The translations under genes and the position numbers were made by a program. The notes under the pieces are model-generated. The model was not told the DNA's origin. It made no database searches and saw only the letters and a program-made list of their open reading frames with translations. A stretch of 52,506 bases of DNA from contig JAJTAZ010000025.1 of the NCBI GenBank assembly GCA_021287185.1, positions 1 through 52,506 of the forward strand. The letters are read 5' to 3'. The stretch is from Burkholderiales bacterium. Its GTDB lineage: Bacteria; Pseudomonadota; Gammaproteobacteria; Burkholderiales; Burkholderiaceae. Shown here piece by piece: positions 1 through 8,445 of this stretch. Within the stretch, counting starts at the first letter, position 1; each line of letters starts with the position of its first letter.

Positions 1-35
1 CATCAGATTGGATTGACTGACGAATCCGCAATGCC

Positions 36-569
36 TTAAAGTGCTTTCAATGCACCAATCCGTTTACCCGCTCGTTCACTCACCGCCTCAATCACCACAA
101 AGCGCGCCACATCAAAATACGCACAGGGCTCAGTTTGAGTATTATCATCCTCAATGTCTTTGGGTTCATCGTGCGTTAGGTGAATGCGCCAGTCAGGTTT
201 GGGCAAGGCGCCTTCGGCTTTTTCTGCCCATTCAATAACAATGATGGCGGCATCATTGATGCTTTCGTCAAAACCTGCTGAATACCATTCGCGCGGATCG
301 GTCAGTCGATACAAATCAAAATGATGCAACGTTTTAGCAGGCGCAGTCTCAGGTAAATCATAAGTTTCCAGCAAGGTATAGGTTGGACTTTTGACCTTGG
401 TATTTAAACCAAATGCGCTAATCAGATGGCGCGTGAACGTGGTCTTACCCGCACCCAAGTCACCCGATAAGAACACCACGTCTCCTGCCTGTAATTGGCG
501 TGACACCTTCCTCGCCAATTCTGCTGTGGCGGTTTCGTCTTCTAATTTCAGAGTAAGAAAAAAGGTCAT
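36..569 (-). CDS. tsaE: tRNA threonylcarbamoyladenosine biosynthesis ATPase TsaE
   Basis: TsaE is the P-loop ATPase that works with TsaB and TsaD in the cytoplasm to make the t6A37 modification of ANN-decoding tRNAs. The 177-residue product has Walker A GDLGAGKTT (residues 36-44), the family SPTYTLLETY block (61-70), HFDLYR (83-88) and IEWAEK (112-117). The frame stays open for 36 codons upstream, but the family begins at MTFFL, so the start is placed at 569. The C-terminus (about residue 120 onward) has an acidic stretch with weak family similarity, which is usual. It is divergent from gltX across 203 bases. Identification is secure; only the start could be argued. Confidence 0.93.
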   Translation of the reverse strand: MTFFLTLKLEDETATAELARKVSRQLQAGDVVFLSGDLGAGKTTFTRHLISAFGLNTKVKSPTYTLLETYDLPETAPAKTLHHFDLYRLTDPREWYSAGFDESINDAAIIVIEWAEKAEGALPKPDWRIHLTHDEPKDIEDDNTQTEPCAYFDVARFVVIEAVSERAGKRIGALKAL

Positions 570-707
570 GATGTGACTGGAGCTTTTAGGAAACTGTGTT
601 TTATGGAGTGCCAATTGTACGTGAATCGACTTACAGCAATCTGATAAAAGCGCAAGTTTTACATTTGGGCTATTCATTGGCGTATTTGTTGCGAGCGGCC
701 GTTTTGT

Positions 708-736
708 TTGCGCCGTGTTCTACCTACCCTTATAAT
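708..736 (+). promoter_or_regulatory. Candidate sigma-70 promoter of gltX
   Basis: TTGCGC (708-713), a 17-base spacer and a perfect TATAAT (731-736) lie about 36 bases before the gltX ATG. The -35 matches the consensus only in its TTG part. The rest of the 570-772 gap between tsaE and gltX shows nothing else I can name. Confidence 0.55.
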
Positions 737-772
737 GTCGCCTTTCTACCGACCCTTTACCGAAAGCATTTT

Positions 773-2194
773 ATGAACACCTCAACGCCCATCCGCACTC
801 GTTTTGCCCCCAGTCCCACAGGCGCACTGCACATTGGCGGCGCACGTACGGCTTTATACAGTTGGGCTTTGGCCAAACATTTTGGTGGCACATTTGTTTT
901 GCGGATTGAGGATACGGACGTGGAACGCTCAACCCCCGAAAATGTGGCGGAAATTTTAAATGCCATGGCTTGGTTGGATTTGACCCATGACGATGGCCCT
1001 TATTATCAAATGCAGCGCATGGATCGCTACCGCGAGGTGATTGCGCAGATGTTGGCCAACGGTACAGCGTACCACTGTTACTGCTCACGTGAAGAACTCG
1101 AACAGATGCGAACTGAGCAAGAAGCACGTGGCGAGCGTACCCGATACAATGGTTTGTGGCGGCCCGAAGCGGGCAAAACCCTGCCCAACATCCCCGAAGG
1201 TGTTCAACCTGTGGTGCGTTTTAAGAATCCCACTGAAGGTGCAGTGACTTGGCAAGATGTCATCAAAGGTGAAATTTCCATCAGTAATGCCGAACTCGAT
1301 GATTTAATTATTGCGCGCGCCGACGGCACACCCACTTATAATTTCTGTGTGGTGGTGGATGATTGGGATATGGGCATCACGCACGTGATTCGCGGCGATG
1401 ACCATGTGGGCAATACCCCCAAGCAAATCAATATTCTCAAAGCGTTGAACGCACCTTTGCCACAGTATGGTCACGTGCCGATGATTTTGGGACCCGACGG
1501 TAAAAAATTGTCCAAACGCACCAATTCAACCGCTGTAATGGATTATGAGCGTTCGGGCTATTTGCCAGAGACCATGTGCAATTATCTGGCACGCTTGGGC
1601 TGGGGGCATGGTGATGATGAGGTCTTTAGCCGTAAGCAATTTGTTGAGTGGTTTGATTTAACCTATTTATCCAACTCACCTGCGCAGTGGGATCCGAAAA
1701 AACTCAATTGGCTCAACAATCATTACATCAATGCCAAACCACAAGCCGAGTTGACTGCTCTGATACAAACACGGTTACAAAAACGTTTGGACAATTACGA
1801 TCATGCGTATCCGATTGATACAGCAACGCTTTCCGCTTGGATTGAGTTATTTAAATCGCGCGCCGATACTTTGGTACAAATCGAAGATGCAATAGAAGAA
1901 TTTTTCTTACCATACACTGCCAATCTTGACCTCATCAACGAGCACGTCAACGATGCCAACCGCCCTGCCTTGCGTGACTTCACAGAAAAACTCCAGACCA
2001 TTGCTTGGGACAAGACAGCCATCCATGAGTTGTTACAAAACACCTTGACAGAGCACGGTTTAAAAATGCCCGCTCTTGGCAAACCCTTGCGCGCCATTTT
2101 GCTCGGACAAACCAATAGCCCATCATTGGATACAGTCATCTATATTTTAGGACAAACCGCCACCATAGAACGCCTCCGCAGTGCATTGAGCTGA
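773..2194 (+). CDS. gltX: Glutamate--tRNA ligase (class I)
   Basis: Glutamyl-tRNA synthetase charges tRNA-Glu in the cytoplasm. The 473-residue protein is of normal length for a bacterial GltX. It has the class I signature FAPSPTGALHIGG near residues 11-23, with HIGG as the HIGH motif, and KKLSKR (about 243-248) as the KMSKS loop. The all-helical anticodon-binding C-terminal half is present. An in-frame extension of 59 codons upstream is rejected because the ATG at 773 begins right before the conserved RTRFAPSPTG block. No GluQ-RS or second gltX is seen. It is transcribed away from tsaE. Confidence 0.97.
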   Translation: MNTSTPIRTRFAPSPTGALHIGGARTALYSWALAKHFGGTFVLRIEDTDVERSTPENVAEILNAMAWLDLTHDDGPYYQMQRMDRYREVIAQMLANGTAYHCYCSREELEQMRTEQEARGERTRYNGLWRPEAGKTLPNIPEGVQPVVRFKNPTEGAVTWQDVIKGEISISNAELDDLIIARADGTPTYNFCVVVDDWDMGITHVIRGDDHVGNTPKQINILKALNAPLPQYGHVPMILGPDGKKLSKRTNSTAVMDYERSGYLPETMCNYLARLGWGHGDDEVFSRKQFVEWFDLTYLSNSPAQWDPKKLNWLNNHYINAKPQAELTALIQTRLQKRLDNYDHAYPIDTATLSAWIELFKSRADTLVQIEDAIEEFFLPYTANLDLINEHVNDANRPALRDFTEKLQTIAWDKTAIHELLQNTLTEHGLKMPALGKPLRAILLGQTNSPSLDTVIYILGQTATIERLRSALS

Positions 2195-2409
2195 CCATAC
2201 ACAAAATTACCCCTTGCGCTTGCGCAAACGAAGAACTTGGCGTAGATTGAGCGCTGATGTCAGTAGATTATCGTCAAATTTAATCCATTTGGCATCTACA
2301 GCAGCTGTCGCAAGACGCATCTACTCATCATCGCCAGCGACTGATGCTCGTAAAGTAACCGTTTTTTACTTGAAATTGTTCAAAAGTTGTTCAACATAAG
2401 GGGTTTATC
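2195..2409. other. Intergenic gap gltX to HHH protein
   Basis: This 215-base gap holds a perfect short palindrome TTGCGC-TT-GCGCAA at 2213-2226 with no T-tract after it, so it does not look like an intrinsic terminator. A 61-codon frame here (2214-2399) has no ribosome-binding site or recognisable product. The end carries AAGGGG, a plausible ribosome-binding site for the gene at 2410. Confidence 0.4.
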
Positions 2410-2907
2410 ATGGATAAGTTTTGGTGGTTAACGTTGGGCTTACTCATCGGTTGGGTGATTCACTGGATACTCACCGCATTTTTTTGTAAATGCCAGTGCA
2501 CTTGCGAGTGCTGCAAAAATGGCTCTTGTTCTGGATCGAATAAAGGCGGTTGCTGCACCAACGCCCCTGCCTCAGAAAACACAGCACCTTCTCATTTTGT
2601 CAGCGAAACAACAAAAGCAGCTGCGCCAGTGCCCAGTGGTTTATTCCAAGTCAATGGTAAAGACGACTTAAAAGTTATTGAAGGCATTGGCCCTAAAGTT
2701 GAAGAAATTCTACATGCAGCAGGCATTTATCAATTTCATGAGTTGGCTGTCACCCCCGTTGCTAAACTGGAGGAAGTTTTAAACGCTGCGGGTTTACAAA
2801 TGATGAACCCAGGCACTTGGCCCGAACAAGCTGCCCTGATTGCCAAAGGCGACCGCGCAGGGTTTGAGCGTTTGACCGAAGAGTTAAAAGGCGGCGTGCG
2901 CGTTTAA
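2410..2907 (+). CDS. Cys-rich membrane-anchored helix-hairpin-helix protein
   Basis: Function unknown. The 165-residue protein has one hydrophobic segment (about residues 5-25), then a dense cysteine cluster: C26, C28, C30, C32, C34, C35, C40, C48, C49. A Ser/Thr/Ala-rich linker follows, then a helix-hairpin-helix domain (about 84-160) with DLKVIEGIGPKVEEIL, the signature of the 'flap endonuclease-1-like predicted 5' nuclease' family (COG3743 type). No nuclease active-site acidic cluster is visible, so the domain may only bind nucleic acid or protein. It lies 35 bases before an OmpA-like gene whose N-terminus is also Cys-rich, so the two are probably co-transcribed. The start is supported by AAGGGG ahead of ATG. 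Confidence 0.8.
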   Translation: MDKFWWLTLGLLIGWVIHWILTAFFCKCQCTCECCKNGSCSGSNKGGCCTNAPASENTAPSHFVSETTKAAAPVPSGLFQVNGKDDLKVIEGIGPKVEEILHAAGIYQFHELAVTPVAKLEEVLNAAGLQMMNPGTWPEQAALIAKGDRAGFERLTEELKGGVRV

Positions 2908-2942
2908 CCCGCTCGCCCTCATCAAACACAAGGAGAAACGCT

Positions 2943-3515
2943 ATGAACCACAATTCAAACGGTTGCCAATGCAAGCGTCCCTGTTGGTGCACTTGGTTGC
3001 GTTGGCTGGTTGCCGCTATTTTGGCTTTCCTGTTGTTGCGCGGCTGTATGACTCAAAAACCTGTTGAGGCCACCACTGCTGTGGCCGTGCCAACAATTGC
3101 CGCGAGCACAACATCTGTTGCCCCACCCGCACCGAGCACCACTGCACCAACCGCACAGACCAGCATGGCAAAAAATGCCGCATGCGCAGATACACTCAAA
3201 ATGGTGGTTGAGTTTGACACAGGCAGTGCCAAACTCACAACCAAAGGTGCGAGCCAACTGGACGCCGTGTCAGAATGCTTGAAAGAAGGCAAATTTGAAG
3301 TTGCAGGTCACACCGATGCTCAAGGCAGTGACGCCGCAAACCAAGCACTGTCAGAATCACGCGCCAAATCTGTGGTTGCTTATTTGACTCGAAAAGGCGT
3401 GGCCAGTGAACGCATGACCGCCAAAGGCTATGGTGAGTCACAACCCATTGCCAGCAACGACACGCCTGAAGGTCGCCAGCAAAACCGACGCATTGCATTT
3501 GTACCCATGCCGTAA
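2943..3515 (+). CDS. OmpA-family peptidoglycan-binding membrane protein
   Basis: The 190-residue protein has a cysteine-bearing N-terminus (C8, C10, C14, C16), a hydrophobic anchor (about residues 18-33) ending in RGC35, a Thr/Ala/Pro-rich linker (37-75) and a C-terminal OmpA-like domain (about 85-190). The domain keeps VEFDTGSAKLT, the NQALSESRAKSVVAYL helix and RQQNRRIA, the elements that hold diaminopimelate in peptidoglycan. LRGC is a poor lipobox because of the Arg at -2, so I favour an uncleaved inner-membrane anchor over a lipoprotein. An AGGAG sequence precedes the ATG. It follows the Cys-rich HHH gene in a likely two-gene operon. Confidence 0.88.
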   Translation: MNHNSNGCQCKRPCWCTWLRWLVAAILAFLLLRGCMTQKPVEATTAVAVPTIAASTTSVAPPAPSTTAPTAQTSMAKNAACADTLKMVVEFDTGSAKLTTKGASQLDAVSECLKEGKFEVAGHTDAQGSDAANQALSESRAKSVVAYLTRKGVASERMTAKGYGESQPIASNDTPEGRQQNRRIAFVPMP

Positions 3516-3541
3516 ATCAGTTGCTTCAACAACGCTGTACG

Positions 3542-3580
3542 AAAAAACACCTCATTACCATTAACTATGAGGTGTTTTTT
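3542..3580. terminator. Bidirectional intrinsic terminator
   Basis: A perfect 14-base-pair inverted repeat (3542-3555 with 3567-3580) with an 11-base loop; A-runs and T-runs flank it on both strands. It sits between the convergent OmpA-like gene and dacB and can serve both. Confidence 0.9.
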
Positions 3581-3625
3581 CAATTGCGCTAAAGAAATTT
3601 TCAGCTGATTTGAGATGTTTACTGC

Positions 3626-5206
3626 TTAATGTTCGCCCACCCAACGCATAAACAAATCATGTGCACGTTTACCCGATTCGGATTGCGCGTTGGCATCATT
3701 GATGAGGGAAACCACAACATAACGTGTACCACTTTTACCATCGATATACCCCGCTATTGCCCGCACATTATTGAGAGAACCTGTTTTTATGTGCCCGCGC
3801 CCCACCATATCCGTGTCGGTGAGGCGTTTTTTTACTGTGCCTTCCATACCAATGCGCGGCAAACTATCAACAAACTCAGGCATCTGATTGGCCTGAATCA
3901 ATACCTGCGCCAGTTGACGTGGGCTGATGCGTGTTTCATTGGACAACCCAGAGCCGTTGCCCATTTGGACGCCGTCATCGTTCAAACCCGCAGCTTTTAA
4001 AATATGATGAACCTCTTGAGCACTGCTTGACAAATTTGCGGCTTGATGGGGTTGTACCGATAAATTCAAATAAATTTGCCGCGCCATGACATTGTTGCTG
4101 TAAAAATTCATGTCTTTAATCATCGCTGACAACGGTGGTGACTGCACCGTTGCCAACACACGCCATGATTCATCGGTATCAAGTTTGTTTGAGGTGCGCG
4201 AACTGGAAACCGCATCCATGGCTTGCGGCTCAGACCATGCAATGATGGGAGCAAAGCAATCGTGCCAGCGCTGAAACAATTGATCCCAAAAACGCTCCAC
4301 ACCGCAACTGGAAGATTCCAAACCCGTGTGCCCTTTAAACAATGCACCCAATACACCTTGGGCATATTGATTGGCAGAGAGTTGATAGGCATGCACATGC
4401 CACTGTTGCGCACCACAGCCTGAATAATAAGTACCACTGAGCGATGCCGAATACCCAGACACACCCAAATTGATTGTGCTTTTCCAACCGTTCGCAGGGC
4501 AAGCCCCTTCAATAAAACGCACATGATTGCTCAAGTCAAATCCATCCAACCACGGCACCATACGCACTTGCTGATGCTCGGGGTCAAAAGAAAAACTCAA
4601 AGCGTGGTAATTCATTAAAGCTGCATCAGGCAAAGCATTGTAGGGCATGGCTGGCTCGCCATCAAACTCGGCTGGGTTTTGCGCCTCATAGGCAAAAGCA
4701 TTTCGGTCAATGAACAAGGGCGCATTCAATTGTTTCAGACCAGCGTGCTTGAGTTGCTGCACCAAATCGTCCAAGCGTTCAATCACCAATTGAGGATCGC
4801 CCGAGCCTTTAAGCAGCAAAGGTGAATTGAGTTGCCCCTGTGCATTAATGGGCTCTTGTGCCAATAAACTCGTTTGCCAACGATAATTGGCACCGAACTT
4901 TTTCAACGCTGCAAAGGTAGTCACCAATTTAATCACCGAGGCAGGATTTTGCGTACGGTTGGCATTGATAGCGACAATGGGCTCAGACGCGCCAATTGCT
5001 TGAGCGTAAAAAGACACATTTGAACGCGCAATATCTTGACTTAAGGCATTTAAAAAATCATTTTGGGACACCGAATGATCAATCGGACTCGAAACAACAA
5101 TTTCAGGGGCAGCAATGTTAATCGCATCTGCGCTTTGCGCAAACGAATGACCACTGAGCATCGCACCCAAGAAAGTAAATAAAAAGTTGAATGAATATTG
5201 TCGCAT
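3626..5206 (-). CDS. dacB: D-alanyl-D-alanine carboxypeptidase/endopeptidase DacB (PBP4, family S13)
   Basis: Periplasmic penicillin-binding protein that trims pentapeptides and cleaves D-Ala-mDAP cross-links in peptidoglycan. The 526-residue product starts with a signal peptide (MRQYSFNFLF...SFAQS, cut near residue 24). It has the three serine penicillin-recognising motifs: SVIK (90-93, nucleophile Ser90), SNN (about 369-371) and KTG (about 472-474), with the long S13 insertion between the first two. An 18-codon in-frame extension upstream is rejected because it would bury the signal peptide. It is convergent with the OmpA-like gene and divergent from folD. Confidence 0.93.
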   Translation of the reverse strand: MRQYSFNFLFTFLGAMLSGHSFAQSADAINIAAPEIVVSSPIDHSVSQNDFLNALSQDIARSNVSFYAQAIGASEPIVAINANRTQNPASVIKLVTTFAALKKFGANYRWQTSLLAQEPINAQGQLNSPLLLKGSGDPQLVIERLDDLVQQLKHAGLKQLNAPLFIDRNAFAYEAQNPAEFDGEPAMPYNALPDAALMNYHALSFSFDPEHQQVRMVPWLDGFDLSNHVRFIEGACPANGWKSTINLGVSGYSASLSGTYYSGCGAQQWHVHAYQLSANQYAQGVLGALFKGHTGLESSSCGVERFWDQLFQRWHDCFAPIIAWSEPQAMDAVSSSRTSNKLDTDESWRVLATVQSPPLSAMIKDMNFYSNNVMARQIYLNLSVQPHQAANLSSSAQEVHHILKAAGLNDDGVQMGNGSGLSNETRISPRQLAQVLIQANQMPEFVDSLPRIGMEGTVKKRLTDTDMVGRGHIKTGSLNNVRAIAGYIDGKSGTRYVVVSLINDANAQSESGKRAHDLFMRWVGEH

Positions 5207-5325
5207 GTCGTTTTCAAAATTTGTCTGTGGCAAGCATTGTACTGGATAGTGAAAAATCATGATTCAAATTGCACCCTGCTTGTGCCATTTGCACACTTGT
5301 AAAAATAGCCAACCCATTGGGTAAG

Positions 5326-5334
5326 TGGTATAAT
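5326..5334 (+). promoter_or_regulatory. Extended -10 promoter of folD
   Basis: TGG directly before a perfect TATAAT (5329-5334) makes an extended -10 element; no convincing -35 is seen, which fits extended -10 promoters. The folD ATG lies 33 bases downstream. Confidence 0.6.
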
Positions 5335-5367
5335 TGCGCCCATTGGATTATCAGACAGAGGACTGCA

Positions 5368-6228
5368 ATGAGTGCAACCATCATCGACGGCAAAGCCATC
5401 GCCACCGCCACCCAAGCCGAAATCAAAACGCAAGTCATGCAATTGATAGAGCGAGGTGTGCGCCCAGGATTGGCCGTGATTTTGGTCGGTGAAAACCCTG
5501 CGTCGCAAGTGTACGTACGCAATAAAGTCAAAGGTTGCGAAAATGTCGGTATGCACTCGGTGTTAGACCGTTATCCTGCGGATTTGTCCGAAGTCAAATT
5601 ACTCGCGCGCATCGAAGAACTCAACGCTGATCCCAACATTCACGGCATCTTGGTGCAATTGCCATTACCCAAACACATTAACGAACACGCAGTGCTTGAA
5701 GCCATTGCTCCTGAAAAAGACGTTGATGGTTTTCACCTGATGAATGCGGGCGCACTCATGACTGGGCAACCACGTTTGCGCGCCTGCACACCGTATGGCG
5801 TGATGAAAATGCTGGAATACCACAAAATTTCACCTTGGGGCGCAAACGCTGTGGTCATCGGTGCATCGAATATTGTTGGCAAACCCATGGCGATGATGCT
5901 TTTGCAAGCGGGCGCAACAGTAACCATCTGCAACTCGAAAACTCGCGATTTGGCATCGCATACGCGCAATGCAGACATCATTGTGGTTGCTGTGGGGCGC
6001 GAAAAAGTATTGACTGGCGACATGGTTCGACCTGGTGCAACCGTCATTGACGTAGGTATGAACCGCAATGCAGAAGGCAAGCTTTGTGGTGATGTTGACT
6101 TTGAGTCGGTCAAAAAAGTTGCAGGCGCGATTACCCCAGTACCGGGTGGCGTGGGTCCCATGACGATTACCATGCTGCTGATGAATACTTTAGAATCGGC
6201 ACAAAATACGTTAAAATCGGTGTACTAA
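5368..6228 (+). CDS. folD: Bifunctional methylenetetrahydrofolate dehydrogenase / methenyltetrahydrofolate cyclohydrolase
   Basis: FolD interconverts 5,10-methylene-, methenyl- and 10-formyl-tetrahydrofolate, feeding one-carbon units to purines and to formylation of initiator Met-tRNA. The 286-residue product is the usual length. Visible motifs are YVRNK (residues 49-53, catalytic Tyr and Lys), the [10 protein letters not shown] nucleotide-binding loop and the C-terminal [15 protein letters not shown] block. ATG 5368 follows AGAGGA and begins the conserved domain; a longer frame from 5269 is rejected. DUF3579 follows 35 bases later, so the two are probably one transcript. Confidence 0.97.
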   Translation: MSATIIDGKAIATATQAEIKTQVMQLIERGVRPGLAVILVGENPASQVYVRNKVKGCENVGMHSVLDRYPADLSEVKLLARIEELNADPNIHGILVQLPLPKHINEHAVLEAIAPEKDVDGFHLMNAGALMTGQPRLRACTPYGVMKMLEYHKISPWGANAVVIGASNIVGKPMAMMLLQAGATVTICNSKTRDLASHTRNADIIVVAVGREKVLTGDMVRPGATVIDVGMNRNAEGKLCGDVDFESVKKVAGAITPVPGGVGPMTITMLLMNTLESAQNTLKSVY

Positions 6229-6263
6229 AAGCGCATTCAAACATCTACAGAGACAATCCAGAT

Positions 6264-6572
6264 ATGAGTACATTAGAAGACGGCATTATTATCAAAGGGC
6301 TGACCACCGCTGGCAAAGCGTTTCGTCCAAGTGATTGGGCAGAGCGGCTGTGCGGTGTGATGCGTTGCTTTGAGCGCGATCAGCAAGGATACAACCACAT
6401 CACTTATTCAGAATATGTCCGTCCAACCTTGTTTGATGGTGTGAAGTCCGTCATTGTGCACCACGCGCTGGAGCAAATCAAACCAGAGGCCTATCGTTTT
6501 TTCTTAGAATTTGCGGAAAACAATAAACTTCAGGTGGTTGATTTACCACCCTCTACTGAATCTCAAGGCTGA
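6264..6572 (+). CDS. DUF3579 family protein
   Basis: A small soluble protein of 102 residues with no assigned function. It resembles the DUF3579 family known mostly from betaproteobacteria, with DGIIIKGLTTAGKAFRPSDW at the start and FDGVKSVIVHHALEQIKPEA in the second half. There is no signal peptide or membrane segment. It follows folD closely on the same strand, and its stop codon lies inside the stem of the terminator hairpin, so it is the last gene of that transcript. The family name rests on recall of its motifs. Confidence 0.8.
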   Translation: MSTLEDGIIIKGLTTAGKAFRPSDWAERLCGVMRCFERDQQGYNHITYSEYVRPTLFDGVKSVIVHHALEQIKPEAYRFFLEFAENNKLQVVDLPPSTESQG

Positions 6573-6590
6573 TATCCATCGGCTTTTTTT
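6565..6590 (+). terminator. Intrinsic terminator of folD-DUF3579
   Basis: A nine-pair stem (6565-6573 with 6578-6586, including two G-T pairs), loop ATCC, running into a T-run at 6584-6590. The stem contains the TGA stop codon of the upstream gene (6570-6572). Confidence 0.7.
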
Positions 6591-6604
6591 ACATCCCAAA
6601 CACC

Positions 6605-6985
6605 ATGAAAAAAATTTTATGTATTTTAATCTGCGTCCTTTCATTGGTCGCTTGCAAACAAACCGATCCACGAGCATCGGTTGATGCCACGCAAATCAAC
6701 GCCCAGTTGACAGCGCGCCAAGCGGTGTTATTGGATGTGCGTACGCCTGATGAGTACCGCTCAGGACATGTGAGCAACGCTGTTCTCGCCCCCTATGACA
6801 GCATTGCCCAAACCATCTTGACCATTGCACCTGATAAGAACCAAACCATTTATTTGTACTGTCGCTCAGGACGACGTTCAGGCATCGCCTTTGACACGCT
6901 TAAGGGCATGGGGTATAACCGCGTTGTGAATTTGGGTGGCCTGAGCGATTTGACCCAACATGGATTAACCATTGAGAAACCATAA
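6605..6985 (+). CDS. Rhodanese-like lipoprotein (PspE type)
   Basis: The 126-residue protein is a single-domain sulfurtransferase aimed at the envelope. It has a lipoprotein signal, LVAC with lipidated Cys17, then a rhodanese domain with LLDVRTPDEYRSGHV (42-55) and the active-site loop CRSGRRS (86-92; Cys86 is the persulfide carrier). Asp19 is not at the +2 position, so outer-membrane sorting is possible. It follows the folD terminator, so it needs its own promoter, which I could not place in the short gap. A physiological sulfur acceptor cannot be told from the sequence. Confidence 0.9.
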   Translation: MKKILCILICVLSLVACKQTDPRASVDATQINAQLTARQAVLLDVRTPDEYRSGHVSNAVLAPYDSIAQTILTIAPDKNQTIYLYCRSGRRSGIAFDTLKGMGYNRVVNLGGLSDLTQHGLTIEKP

Positions 6986-7012
6986 AACAGTAAAAGTAAA
7001 ATTTCACAAAAT

Positions 7013-7044
7013 AAAAGCGCGACTAAAAGTAGTCGCGCTTTTTT
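7013..7044. terminator. Bidirectional intrinsic terminator
   Basis: A 13-pair perfect stem (7013-7025 with 7030-7042) and four-base loop between the convergent rhodanese gene and efp, with A/T runs on both sides. Confidence 0.9.
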
Positions 7045-7062
7045 AAATCAAACGGCTCTAAA

Positions 7063-7623
7063 TTACTTCACACGGTTACGGTATTCATTGGTACGCGTAT
7101 CGATTTCAATCTTGTCACCTGTATCGACAAACAAAGGCACTTGAATTTCATGACCTGTCGAAATTTTAGCTGTTTTCAAGACTTTGCCTGATGAAGTATC
7201 ACCTTTAACCGCTGGTTCTGTGTAAGTCACTTCACGCACAATGATGGTGTCTGGCTCAACAGAGATTGGACGGTCTTGGTAAAACACCACATCACAACGC
7301 ATACCATCTTCGAGGTAATTGAGTACGTCACCCATACTGTCCGCCTCGATTTCATACTGGTTGTATTCATCATCCATGAACACATACATTGGATCGGCAA
7401 AATATGAATAAGTCACTGATTTTTTATCCAATACCAGCACATCGAATTTATCGTCCGCGCGATACACCACCTCAGAGCCTGCGCCCGTCAATAAATCTTT
7501 CATTTTCATTTTGATGATTGAACCCGAGCGACCTGAACGGCTGTACTCAGTTTTCAACACCACTTTTGCCACGCCATCAACCATGAATACGTTACCTGCG
7601 CGGAGTTCTTGAGCTGTTTTCAT
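7063..7623 (-). CDS. efp: Elongation factor P
   Basis: EF-P binds the ribosome between P and E sites and relieves stalling at polyproline. The 186-residue protein keeps the three beta-barrel domains, LKNLLTGA-like [10 protein letters not shown], and [11 protein letters not shown] in domain II. The domain I loop reads SRSGRSG with Arg32 at the tip, the form that is rhamnosylated by EarP rather than lysylated by EpmA. earP is often next to efp in such genomes but is not in this window. The start follows AAAGGT at a suitable distance. Confidence 0.97.
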   Translation of the reverse strand: MKTAQELRAGNVFMVDGVAKVVLKTEYSRSGRSGSIIKMKMKDLLTGAGSEVVYRADDKFDVLVLDKKSVTYSYFADPMYVFMDDEYNQYEIEADSMGDVLNYLEDGMRCDVVFYQDRPISVEPDTIIVREVTYTEPAVKGDTSSGKVLKTAKISTGHEIQVPLFVDTGDKIEIDTRTNEYRNRVK

Positions 7624-7718
7624 AACAGTAATTACCTTTGTGAATTTTGAAGTTGAATATAAGTCTTTGTTTTAACGAGCATACCTGACAACCTGCACGC
7701 TAAAAAATTTAACGCGGC

Positions 7719-7724
7719 ATTATA
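7719..7724 (-). promoter_or_regulatory. Candidate -10 element of efp
   Basis: On the minus strand a perfect TATAAT lies about 95 bases ahead of the efp ATG, in the efp-grpE gap. The best-spaced -35 is TGGTTT (7742-7747), a poor match, so this is only a candidate. Confidence 0.35.
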
Positions 7725-7765
7725 GCCCGTTTTGTATGATAAAACCACTCAATTTCCATGACTGA

Positions 7766-8347
7766 TTATTGCGCAACAATCACCAACGCTGGACGGAGCA
7801 CGCGATCGGCAATCTTAAAGCCTTTTTGTAACACATCCACCACCAAACCCGACTCTAAATCTGAAGGCACCATAGAAATGGCTTGGTGAAAATGAGGGTC
7901 AAATTTCTCGCCTTTGGGATTCAATTCAACCACACCGTTTTTTTCCAAGGCAGCAACGAGTTGTTTGAAGGTCAACTCCACACCTTCGCGTAAAGTCGCC
8001 ATATCGCCTGAATCATCTTGTAAGGCTTTTTCCAAACTGTCTTGCACAGGCACTAAACTCTCGGCAAATTTCTCAATAGAAAATTTATGCGCTTTGCTCA
8101 CGTCCTCCGCAGCACGACGGCGCACATTGTCCATCTCTGCCACCGTACGCAACAATTGATCTTTTAGACGTGCATTTTCTTGCTCCAAAGCACTCAATTG
8201 ATTTTCAGTTGCATCGTCATCGGCAATCGATGAGCCTTCAACCAAATCTTCTGTCAAAACAGTTTCTTCATGCTCAATGGTGTTCTCTTGCGTCTCTTGT
8301 ACCACTTCATCTTTGATTTCTTGGGTATTTTTCACTTGCTCGTTCAT
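7766..8347 (-). CDS. grpE: Nucleotide exchange factor GrpE
   Basis: GrpE is the cytoplasmic dimer that drives ADP release from DnaK. The 193-residue protein has an acidic, low-complexity N-terminus (1-45), the long coiled-coil helix (about 45-110; [19 protein letters not shown]), and the beta domain with [10 protein letters not shown]. The family signature near the C-terminus ([21 protein letters not shown]) is intact. The gene is unlinked to dnaK, which lies 11 kb away, and dnaJ is not in the window. A sigma-32-like promoter precedes it. Confidence 0.96.
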   Translation of the reverse strand: MNEQVKNTQEIKDEVVQETQENTIEHEETVLTEDLVEGSSIADDDATENQLSALEQENARLKDQLLRTVAEMDNVRRRAAEDVSKAHKFSIEKFAESLVPVQDSLEKALQDDSGDMATLREGVELTFKQLVAALEKNGVVELNPKGEKFDPHFHQAISMVPSDLESGLVVDVLQKGFKIADRVLRPALVIVAQ

Positions 8348-8417
8348 AATTGACTCAATTGGTTATACGAAAATGCTGGGTAAAAGCCATACTTTTATAG
8401 CCCAGCCTATCCATAGT

Positions 8418-8445
8418 AAATATAGACTTAATCATCAATTTCAAG
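8418..8445 (-). promoter_or_regulatory. Candidate sigma-32 (heat shock) promoter of grpE
   Basis: On the minus strand CTTGAA (8440-8445), a 14-base spacer and CTATATTT (8418-8425) resemble the RpoH pattern CTTGAA-N13-15-CCCCATnT. The -35 overlaps the thrC stop codon. The same -35 and the same 14-base spacing occur ahead of dnaK, which strengthens both. Confidence 0.5.

Noticed and set aside
2213-2226. TTGCGC-TT-GCGCAA palindrome as gltX terminator
   Set aside because: No T-tract follows and the loop is only two bases.
2214-2399. A 61-codon frame after gltX
   Set aside because: No ribosome-binding site, no recognisable motif, composition like the surrounding intergenic DNA.
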